Translations under genes and position numbers: made by a program | The notes under the pieces: generated by a model | What the model saw: the letters and a program-made list of their open reading frames with translations, nothing else | Database searches by the model: none | Told to the model about the DNA's origin: nothing | DNA from: Branchiostoma floridae | Taxonomy: Eukaryota > Chordata > Leptocardii > Amphioxiformes > Branchiostomatidae | Assembly: GCF_000003815.2 (NCBI RefSeq) | Contig: NC_049992.1 | Location: 11,300,753-11,360,752 of the forward strand | Direction: 5' to 3' | Length of the DNA: 60,000 nt | Shown: positions 50,925-60,000 of the stretch, piece after piece | How the letters are laid out: every line of letters starts with the position of its first letter | How positions within the stretch are numbered: the first letter of the stretch is position 1

Positions 50925-53900
50925 AGGTCGTCAATAGTGCCGCAAAACATTCGCAAAATCACGATAAAACCAATTGAATTTTGATCCCTAAAATGCAGGT
51001 AATATAATTTTCGAGGGTTCAATATTACCCAAGGTAGCGTGCACTCGGACCTACAAGATTCCTGGCACCTTCGACCCTAGACAAGAGATATGACAGGAAA
51101 GAGAAAGATTTCGACCCGGAGACGGCCCTACACCGGGAACAGAGGTAAAGTTTTTCCATTAGTCTCGGCCCCTTTTATTACTGTTTCAGTTGAAAGTTTT
51201 ATGGTCTGTACTTCCACCTTCACCAGCGTAAATCTCACGTGATGAAGGGTTGGTTGGGCAGAAGTATGGATCTGTTACCAGACATTACACATTCCCTGTT
51301 GGGAGAGCGCCAACGTTGGGGAGATATGGACTCAATGACACGACTTCACCATTAAAGGTGCAGAAGATCCCTGATTATTCTAAGACCTGGTGGCTCTGGA
51401 ACGGATCTGGTTGGTAAGTCCGCGCCACTTCAGGGACAGACACCACTATGAAGAACACATTCACGCTAAAGCAATCACTATACGCACGTACTCTGCTTTA
51501 TGGTAAAACGTCACGACATTGATTACGATAGGGTTGTCCAATTATTTTGCATTTTCAAAGTCAAGTTTAGCAAACTAATCATAAAACTGAGTAGAGAACG
51601 TAACCAGTGCAATGAGAGACATTATATATACAAGGTTCTTTGCAGCATTTAAGAAAAAAGTAAATGAATCGAGGAGCTTGATGGCTAACGTTATGTATTT
51701 ATGTGTTGCATATGTATAAATGCAATGGTTTATTTGATCGCCTTCGACAATTGAAGACTAGAAATAACAATAGCGACAACGAACAAACGAGCTGATTAAA
51801 GAAAATAATAACGAATGCATGATGAATATTAATTAAATAGACGTGGTAATTTAAAAAATAATGCACGTACACAAGCCAGGTTAGCTTGTTTGTTCAGACG
51901 AATGGCTTTTATGTTGGCGGATATATAGAAACAGCGGCGACGAGTGAATAATACATGTTTTTTCCCTAGTACCAGACGTCATCAGTGGGCACGGTTGTAT
52001 GTGCACAAATGTTACACGGGACCACGTTTTGGCACAAACCAGGAATTCTAAAAATGGATATTTGGCTTCCTATTCAAACAAATACCAACGTAGCCGCAAT
52101 GCAATACAGTACCACAAATTTAAGAAGACCGTACATGCTCCGTTACTTCTGGAACAAAACTGGCTGACAAATATATATCCAAAACACAGACGAATGTACA
52201 CAGACGCACAACAACAATCCCCCATTCTTAATGGAGGTAAGAAGCATGATTTGAGTTCTTAGACTGCATACCTGTGCAAATATAGTATTTACTTACTGAT
52301 TGAATATGTGGATTAGTTTACTAACAGGTGAATTAATTTTGACACAATACTAGGACATTATTTTGGTACCCTGGTGATGTAATTATAGGATATGCATCTC
52401 ATGAATATTCCAGAGTTTGCACCCTTTTATTATGAACGTGTGCTCAGCGCTAACGAAGTGTTCCCGTGATGGCGGTGATTATAGAAACCCCGCATGCGCC
52501 GCAGCACGGCTGCAATTCCTCTTATGTAATGAAAAGTAGCTAACAAAGAGGATGTATTCAATTTTAGTGATGACCGGAATAAAACAGTCTCTAACCAGGC
52601 TTCTTGTGATGGCGGATTAACTCCTTTGACAGATTTTTCGCCATGTTCGTGTTAACTTCGACTTTTTTTACAGCAACCCCTAAAGTCTCAGTCTGTTGTA
52701 AACAAGCAGTGTGATAATAAGCAGACATTTTCTTCTCTGTTTTTTTTTTAGCTTAACCGTTGCGTAAGGCGGAGCTCAATAATTTCGTGTTTTATTTCCA
52801 ACTGATGCTTCTTTTTTGTCAAACCCTCTAACCACCCCTATTGAGGTATAACTGAGGGGGGTACGTGACCCATTGCAGTGTCCCTCGCAAAAGCAGGTAC
52901 TGTGTATGGAGATTACACTTCCGAACGACCGAACAAATAACAGGAGGACGATGGGACAAACGACTAAGAGGCTGTGTTAGTTTCCTCGGCTGAAGACTTG
53001 AGTGTGGTTTTCAGTGGGTTCGACCGAGCATTAAAAGCCTGGTGTATCTCTGAACAGCAGGGGCTGTGATAAAATTAGGAGGCCGTCGTTTCAGACTCAT
53101 AACAAGTCATTTTCGTTAATCTGCCCGGCCCAGCGTGTGCTAGGGTTGACATTATTTAAATTGGCCCCTCCGGTTAAGACATTCTTAATATACGGGACAT
53201 GGGGATCCAAATATGCTCTTCATATATTGGCAGCAATTACAGTCAAAGTGAACATGCAAAATCCATATTGAAGCAAAACAAAAATGCAAAACTATTACGT
53301 AAATAGCAATTAGACCGAATTGGTTTTCTGAGTCCGATTAAATACAAGCGTTTCTATGATTGACTACTAGACGTAATGCATATCTAAATCATAACCATTC
53401 ATCCTGCTTATGAAGCCGATATTCAGCCCGTGGGCGACATTCGGAAAGTGAAATGACATTTTCTTCTGACTGAATAATTAACGTCGCCACCTGCTTAACT
53501 TCCGAGAACTAGCAGCGTGCTGGAACAGTAGGGTCTGTTTTTTCAACTGTCTAATGATGGTGTTTTCATTAAGCTAACACACCAATCTAAAGGTGTTGCA
53601 CGAAAATGGCATAAATCAAAGAAGTACAGGTTTCAAGCACCAAATACGGCAACAAACAGCTTCAAAACTACCTGTTCTCAAAAATTGTAAGATTTTTGCA
53701 TCACAATTGATGAGAGTGTATGGTGACATCAAGAACTATTATCCACATCGTGAAGACATTGTTGCATATGTCCATGATTCCTTGGACAGGTTAAATTGGG
53801 CACTCAGAAGGAGGAATCAGAGGATGTCCTTGCCATGACCTCACCAGGACTAAGGAATGTATTTACAGACAGCAGCAGGAACCATTAAACTGTAGCTGCC

Positions 53901-54352
53901 CGTGAGGCGGTTTCAGATCAGACAATGCGGAATAGCTTCTACGTAAGCAGGCACGAAACAGTCTCTCCCCACATCGCTCTAACATCCCCGCCCGCCCTGC
54001 TGTCGAATGTACGCCCATTCAGCCGGGATTTTGTAGCTTTATTCAATAGCCTATGCGTTCTGTAATCCATTCAGACTAGAAGGATTTTAAACATGTTTCT
54101 CGGATAGAAAACAGTAATCTAATCTCACGTTGAAGACACATTGTTGGCCAAAGTGTCTAAAATGTACATCACAAAGGGTTCCATGATTTCTACCAACACC
54201 AGTACTTCACTGAACTTCTGGTTCTTTATAGTAGTAAATCATATGCCGCATAGTCTGAGACAACGCCATGGCACAATGTTCTGGCAATGGTGTCAAGCAT
54301 AGCAAAACACCAAAACCACGATGAAAAGTGGAGAAAAATTTCACCAGCTTAC

Positions 54353-54437
54353 CTGGACTAACTTCCTGTGCAGGGCAGGTGGACAACAAGGTGACCGCCA
54401 GCACGAGCCGGAGCCAGGCGGTATCAGCCGACTCCAT
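54353..54437 (-). CDS. Exon 1 of CUB-domain gene: start codon and signal peptide
   Basis: First coding exon of the minus-strand CUB gene. The ATG at 54437 sits in a strong Kozak context (AACCATGG) and is the first ATG in its open frame; upstream the frame stays open but has no ATG. It encodes 28 residues plus one base. Residues 1-8 (MESADTAW) are followed by a hydrophobic core (LRLVLAVTLL) and a small-residue cleavage region, with likely cleavage after Ala23 (CPA/QEV). This marks the product as entering the secretory pathway. The exon ends CCAG with donor GTAAGC at 54352, phase 1, which matches the phase-1 acceptor of the CUB1 exon 39.6 kb downstream. Further small exons could lie between them; none was convincing. 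The adjoining DNA is CpG-rich, as expected for a promoter-proximal exon. Confidence 0.8.
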
Positions 54438-55150
54438 GGTTAGCGGCCGCGCCTTGGCTGCTTCTCCTGAGACGCGGCGAGTGAAGTTACGTCTGTATCT
54501 GAATGGATCTCGTACTGTGTGAGTCAGGAGGGATGGTTCACTACGGGAGGTTAGCAGGTGGTAGGTCTGTGCGTGCGCTCCGTACGTGTGTCCGTATCCG
54601 ACCCACCGGTTTAGACCAAATATCAATTTGGCCTCCCTCTCACGTCTCTTAATAGCCGCGCACTGCTGCCCACTCTCGGCACTGTCGCTTCCAACCACAG
54701 ATGGAGATGCGTTGCCATGGTAACGGGTCGATTTCCATCCTCGGTTTTACGCATCATTTGCGGCATTGAGGCGTCCAGTCAACGATGCCGCTCTCGCCCT
54801 TTCACTCGGAAATAAAGCAGAGCTTTGTGAAGCTTTCCGACAATAACACGCTTGTTAAGGGAACAACGGGAGCAAACGGCCGGTGCTCCGTGTGCGGGGA
54901 GGACTGGGGGAATCTCACCCCGCGGACTCACAGCGGGGCGGGTGGTGAGACGTCAACACAGCCAACCCGCCAGTCTGCCTGCAGGAAACTAACGGCTTCA
55001 TAGCCAAGCGTGCGTCATGATCAGCGCACGCATATTCATCTAACCCTTTTACTGTGTGTTCTCTTCGGTGGGTGCTTCCTACCAGGTTCGCGTACGTGTC
55101 TCCTCTGAAGTCCGGACACACACTGGAGACTCACGGCGGTTCTGTATTCT
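54438..55150 (-). promoter_or_regulatory. CpG-rich 5' region of the CUB gene
   Basis: The DNA just upstream of the start codon (minus-strand sense) is visibly richer in GC and CpG than the rest of the window, for example a GCGGCCGCGC run at 54444-54453 and several CCGCGG/CGGCC-like words to 55.1 kb. The 5' untranslated region and core promoter probably lie here. No TATA box or transcription start can be assigned. A plus-strand open frame at 54785-55003 in the same block is probably a by-product of the GC content, although a divergent transcript cannot be excluded. Confidence 0.4.
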
Positions 55151-56209
55151 GTATTTATCCGCCCTGCTTTTATCAGGCTAAAGGAAGAGTGCACTCCACT
55201 TCGCTATCCAAGTTTACCGTCCTCTACTGACATACAGGCATCTTTGAAAACACCAAGATATACAGATCTAAAGTCTGCGCTGTAGCCGTTACTTTTATAC
55301 TGGGTTTATGTGCCAACTTTAGTGAACCATTTCTCTCGCAACAGCTTTCTAAAGCTTATTCAGTGATTCCACATGCGCATCTTCACTTGCTAGTTCTCAA
55401 GTCAGTTGAAAATCACGAAAGTTTGGAGGATGGTTTCTTGCTAGTATACACATGAGTAAAAGAACTTCAGATCAACCCGCAAAAATTATTTTGCAATTCT
55501 TCTTTCAGTCACCGAAGTGAGATATAGCCATGCCATGGAACTGCGTCATAAACTGTCGCATTAGAATGCAGTACCAAGGCCAGGCCGTAAGTCTGGGGAT
55601 AGTATCCTACGGTATAAAACCCTTATCGCTGCGAGCAACGCCCGTAAATAATGCGTTTTACACCCTCGCTATGTCTTACGTTTAATCTTCCAACTCCACC
55701 AAGGCGCCGGTGGCAACACATGGCCACAAAAGGGGAGGCGATGCTGATAGCGCCGCCTTGTGGGTTGTTGGTGAGAAACAACGCACAATCTATCCGTTCT
55801 GAAAATGAACCAAAAAGTGAGCCAAAATGAATTAACAAAGACTGCAGCCATAGCGCATTATGTATTTATATTGTGTATTGTGTACTGATTAATTATAGTC
55901 ATTATGCTGAACTGACCTGGATTTTTCTTAGTCTCCTGGAAGACGTGTCAGCTGGATGAAAAAGAGAAGAATTTGGTCAAATAGGGAGAGAAAGTTACTA
56001 TGGGTTTTCAGTCAGTCTTTTGCCGGTCAGTTCACTCCTTGGCCAATTAACTCATACTAAACTTTTATTCCTAACTTGACCAAATGTCCCTATTACTATT
56101 CGGCCAGGCGGGAGACTAGATTTTTCTGACTATCAAAAAATCGGCTCTTTCTTCCATCAGGTCGTTAGGGTCCCTGCATGTGGTGACATCTCATTGAAAG
56201 CCAGCGGAA

Positions 56210-56410
56210 ATGACGACGACGTTGCAAGTGAAAGTGAAGTGAAAGTAACGCTGCGCGCGCCCGTTCACGCCGTCTGCACCTGATCGCGGGAGATCGATCG
56301 GTCACAGGATGTACCGCGAGATCTGACCGCCTCCGTCGCGCGCTTTTCTCTCACCTCGCGCGATAGCTTCCGCTCCCCGGCCGCTCGTTGGAGAATAATG
56401 CTTGTGAGTG
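56210..56410. promoter_or_regulatory. Second short CpG-rich block upstream of the gene
   Basis: About 200 bp with dense CG dinucleotides (CGCGCGCCCG, GTCGCGCGC, CCTCGCGCG) lying 1.8 kb upstream of exon 1 and embedded in AT-rich DNA. It could be a distal promoter, an upstream non-coding first exon or an enhancer. No motif decides between these. Confidence 0.25.
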
Positions 56411-57255
56411 GTCATCCATCATGCCGGCACTTTTACGAGCTAGTATCGCCCACAGTTATATTACCTATCAATCTGAGGCAGCGGAAATTTAGACGGGCAA
56501 GCAAGGGGTCAGCGCCAACGGGAACACATTTCAATTAGACTTCTTAGACTAATTACATGTCGTAATGATGGATCTGACAAAGCGGCCCGGACGAAATTGA
56601 ATCCGGCCAAAGTTTCCGTCGAAGGTCGCGGTTACCCGTCTCTCGGGTGACGGTTGAGGTGTCGGGACGGATCGTAACTGTGCTGGATGGGCTTTTATCT
56701 GGAACTTACAGCAACTCTGGGCAAGGACGGTACAAAAATGCTTCACACATTTTGCTCATTCAACTTAGAATGTGCAAAACAAATTGATACAAAAATCAAC
56801 AAAAGTATTCATTTATGTATTCATTAAAGGTATAGACAGATTGTTACGTTTTACCATCGCTGTTATGACAGCCATTAGTGCATTTGCATGCGTATTTCAC
56901 TTAGAGTTTTTTAATGTAACGTTAGACAGAAACAAATTAATAGGCACTCAAAACACATGTATACAAAAATGCAGCATGATAAATGAATTATCAAATGTAG
57001 TAGAACATAGGTATGAATCTCATATCCATATTGAAAGATGATATTCACAAGAAGGATGCTCCTTCCGTACCTACTGAAGTAAGGAAGATCCGTCTGGTCA
57101 CACATGATGCGGACATGAGTGCCGTATCATACATCATCCACAGTCACCAACACACGCAGTACTCGCGCGGTGCGTGCAATGTTGGATTGGAACTACAAAC
57201 TTTCCCTTCGAACTCTGTTTTGCTTATGTCAGCTGGGCATTGAAATTGACCAAAA

Positions 57256-57348
57256 AAAGGTAACATTTGCGAGCAAATGCATCAAACTTTTATGGTCTAG
57301 CCGCTAGACTATAAAAGTCTGATGCATTTGCTTGCAAACGTTACCTTT
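57256..57348. repeat. 93-bp near-perfect hairpin with 3-base loop
   Basis: The arms 57256-57300 and 57304-57348 pair over 45 bp with four transition mismatches; the loop is CCG. The arms contain GCAAATGCATCA and CTTTTATGGTCTAG with their complements. Two of the four differences would be G-U pairs in RNA. It could be the core of a small fold-back element or a transcribed hairpin. Confidence 0.93.
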
Positions 57349-57933
57349 ATTGACTCTTGCCTAACTACTGCTCTATTGATTAGAACTCAAACACATTGAT
57401 ATATATGTGCTGACCAACTCCTTCAGCTCTGTCCTACCACTTGCTATATACTCGAACACCACAAATTGTCTGATACTTTACTAGTTACGTTATTTGTGTG
57501 GAACAGAGAGGGAAGAGAAAGAAACGAAGATAAAACAATATACAGTATTTCCTTTCCCTGAAGGTAAAACATAATAAAGACCCAACCTCACTTTTTATCA
57601 ATAGTGACCGGTCCCTCAATCATATAGTGCAGTATTGCTCATGTCGTCTGATTTCATCAGGGACCAATCATTAGATGACAGTGACGCATGGCGGGTCGGT
57701 GCGTGACCTGACTCCGGGTTACTTTCCCGAAAGTCATCAGTCTGAAGGAATGTGTTGGAGAAAGGGTCGTGATAGTGATCAACGGTTGGACAACCAACCT
57801 ACGTCATCGGGGAGAATATACGTCATTGGTGATGGAAGCGGAAGTTCAGATGTGCACTGGCGATATTAAAGTACTTGCCTTTATTGCATGAGGGTGGGGG
57901 GTACAGTTCGGCACGACCAGCTTGTGAACTTCT

Positions 57934-58182
57934 GTACACACACGTACACACACACACACATACACACATACACACACACATAGACAAACACACACACAAA
58001 CACACAAACACACACACACACACGCGTGTACACAAAGCACGCTGTATGTTCATGCACACACATATACACATATAAACACACTCACATACATATGTGCACA
58101 TACGCACGCGCACGCACGCACACGAACAAACAAGTACAGACACGAATGCACGTATGCACACACACACACACACACACACACA
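57934..58182. repeat. (CA)n microsatellite, interrupted
   Basis: About 250 bp of ACAC repeats with TACACA, GCACGCAC and similar interruptions, ending in a pure CA run at about 58157-58182. All open frames across it (up to 118 codons) are repeat translations. Confidence 0.97.
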
Positions 58183-58559
58183 AGGACGCAGAGTTTAGGA
58201 TCTAGTATAAATATGTAGCGTTTGGCTGGAAAAGAGTCTTTAAACAATACATTTAAACATTTATTACGAGTGTTCATTAGTGATAGACCCCAGCTGTCTC
58301 CATATGGACTCCCCTGGTCTAACTTATAACTTGCCAGTCTATAAATTTGCCACATGTTCACAGCGTGAACCCATTCATTCCTATTAAACTTGAGCACGAG
58401 GCAAAATAAGTATAACGGATGGCGTCCGCTGCCGTCGTGCGGTATATTTAGCAGTCTGTGGTCGTCAGCGATCCCAAGCCGACTCAGGAGTTGGTAAAAC
58501 CGGCAGTAAAATACGCCATTGCAGTGGGCACCTCGTCTGATACGGAGTTACTCCGTCTG

Positions 58560-58772
58560 AAGGTGGTATCTCACTGCACTTGGGGCAGTGGTGCGGCACT
58601 GCGGGACTAGATATTGCGTAATAGTTTATAATAATATAAAAATTTGACTTAGAAGACAACATGATACACAAAACGTAAGAAAATTCGTTCTTTATCTCTG
58701 AAATTCGTTGAGTAATCTTTCGAACCCCGCAGTACCGCACCAGTGCCCAAAGTGCAGTGAGATACCACCTTA
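58560..58772. mobile_element. MITE family A, complete copy
   Basis: Terminal inverted repeats of about 50 bp: AAGGTGGTATCTCACTGCAC against GTGCAGTGAGATACCACCTT, continuing inward as TTGGGGCA../..TGCCCAA and GCGGCACTGCGGG/CCCGCAGTACCGC. The interior is AT-rich. Compared with the copy at 46.4 kb the interior lies in the opposite orientation. Confidence 0.92.
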
Positions 58773-60000
58773 ACGCGTTCAGCTATCTGATCTTCACAGC
58801 GAGAAAAGTGGGTCATATGTTTGTCAAAAGAGGGACATCGCTTGGAAACATAAGTAGGTTATTTTGAGATAGCTTCGGATGGAGTTGTGATTTGAAATAC
58901 TGCGAGTCAGTTGATCTACTATGTGATCTGTATTTCCAACAAGACACCTTGAAATACACGGAGGATATTTAAGACATATGCCTCATGTGGAATATAAGAT
59001 ACGTATACGTAAATTGTACCTCAGATGATAGGACTCAATGCATGTATCTACCACACTAGCTAGCTATGGCTGATAAGATGACAAAGACGCAAATAATTCT
59101 ATGCCCGCTCCATCAAACGTCCAACCAGCTTTGTTATAAAGAGCTTTGTTATATATTGGATGATCAATATTGACGTCACCACGGAAGTAACGCACGAAAC
59201 TTCCTGTATCAAAGTTGCACTTCTAAACGCATGCACTATATAGAGTTCGTATACTAAGTATATTATAGCTAGTAAATAAAGATGTCATACTAACCCTTGT
59301 CCTGCTGAGCCCGGCCCGTATATGTACGGGATGCACATATATGATGCCTGCATGTGGGTCCAGTATCTTTATGGGTTTGGGGCATTTCTCATTGAAATCC
59401 GGCATACTGCAGCAAAGGGCATCTGAAGCAGCGGCATAGAATAGGTCAAGTTTTACTGAACTGATTAATTAACTAGCTTAGGGGGGGGGTATAGGTTAAG
59501 TATCCCATGAAAATTCTCAGCATGACCAAGCTTCTAATACATAGGGTTGAATACATCCTGTATTACATGTATTAACTGGTATATGCTCAATGCCTGAAGT
59601 GACCACGGCCACCTGTACGATTTTACACGATATGCAGATTCGGTATATGCATTAAATGTTGATTCTGGTTGTTGAAGAAAAACTTACGTCATATTTTTTT
59701 CCAACTTTTATCTCACAAATCCTTTCAAAACTGGATTCTTTTAAATGGAACCTAATCGTGACGTTACGTAATACATTACGTTCAGAGATATATCAAGTTA
59801 TGAGCCAGAAGGGATGTGCACATGTATCGTACTTTATTAACCTTGAGAAGTAACTCAAAGGTGACAAGTCAATCTACTCGACTAATAAAGTGTTTTGATG
59901 TAACCGCTAAAGTCTACTCTTTAAAAAGTTCGCCAAGTTTAATCAACAGTTACTGAGCTATGAAAGAAACGAGCAAAATTGCTCTCTTGGCAACACAGCT

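Larger units (their letters stand above)
14779..54352 (-). other. Intron 1 (39.6 kb, between signal peptide and CUB1)
   Basis: The interval from donor GTAAGC (54352) to acceptor CTGCAG (14779) contains no exon I can support firmly. Stretches with nothing identified are roughly 16.1-21.3, 25.5-30.2, 33.1-34.1, 34.5-37.8, 38.0-40.0, 44.0-46.3, 46.6-49.7 and 51.0-54.3 kb. The stretches at 28.1-28.35 kb and 32.65-33.1 kb are GC- and CpG-richer than their surroundings and could hold regulatory DNA, but no specific motif is claimed. MITEs, SINEs and satellites are listed separately. Confidence 0.75.
54438..60000. other. Upstream intergenic region
   Basis: 5.6 kb upstream of exon 1 on the minus strand. 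Apart from the CpG-rich blocks, the hairpin, the CA microsatellite and MITE A listed separately, I see no exon with splice support on either strand. The segments 55.2-56.2 and 58.8-60.0 kb hold nothing recognisable. Confidence 0.5.

Noticed and set aside
54207-54698. 163-codon minus frame around exon 1
   Set aside because: Only 54353-54437 is supported as coding. Upstream there is no ATG, and downstream the frame reads through a strong GTAAGC donor.
54785-55003. Possible first exon of a divergent gene (72 codons, plus)
   Set aside because: CpG-rich DNA gives long stop-free frames; no donor with coding support or recognised domain was found.
57823-58397. Cys/Val-rich and His/Thr-rich frames
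   Set aside because: Translations of the CA/TG microsatellite.

Overview
The window is animal nuclear DNA, most likely from an invertebrate deuterostome. A cephalochordate (Branchiostoma, amphioxus) is my best guess, from the style of the repeats and the gene structure; I could not test this by search. There is no bacterial-style gene density and no operon or CRISPR array. Coding sequence is confined to short exons with clean GT-AG borders. Nearly all other open frames are chance frames or microsatellite translations.

One gene fills the window. It runs on the minus strand from a signal-peptide exon at 54353-54437 down to position 236, and it continues past the left edge. I can trace seven coding exons: 54353-54437, 14581-14778, 3249-3437, 2694-2911, 1639-1801, 1198-1302 and 236-538. 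Together they give 1261 coding bases, about 420 residues. Every junction agrees in phase. The product starts with a signal peptide (residues 1-23), then an N-terminal segment with two extra cysteines. Three tandem CUB domains follow: CUB1 at about 51-155 (canonical, four cysteines), CUB2 at about 176-284 (second cysteine pair only) and CUB3 at about 293-419 (first cysteine pair only). It is a secreted protein or the ectodomain of a membrane protein. The family name cannot be fixed because the C-terminus lies outside the window.

Layout: 1-3437 is the compact 3' part of the visible gene (five exons, introns of 336 to 892 bp). 3438-14580 is an 11.1-kb intron carrying clustered tandem repeats (10.3-12.2 kb) and a long fold-back element (14.2-14.5 kb). 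14581-14778 is the first CUB exon. 14779-54352 is a 39.6-kb first intron with no convincing exon. It is populated by palindromic MITEs of three families, two tRNA-derived SINEs, two minisatellite arrays sharing a GGATGCG-type word (41.0-44.0 kb) and many microsatellites. 54438-60000 is the upstream region, with CpG-rich DNA next to exon 1 (54.4-55.15 kb) and at 56.2-56.4 kb, a near-perfect 45-bp hairpin at 57.3 kb, a CA microsatellite and one more MITE.

I saw no defence system, virus, rRNA or intact tRNA gene. The most interesting items are the split CUB gene, with its complementary loss of disulfide pairs, and the set of fold-back and minisatellite structures in its giant introns.
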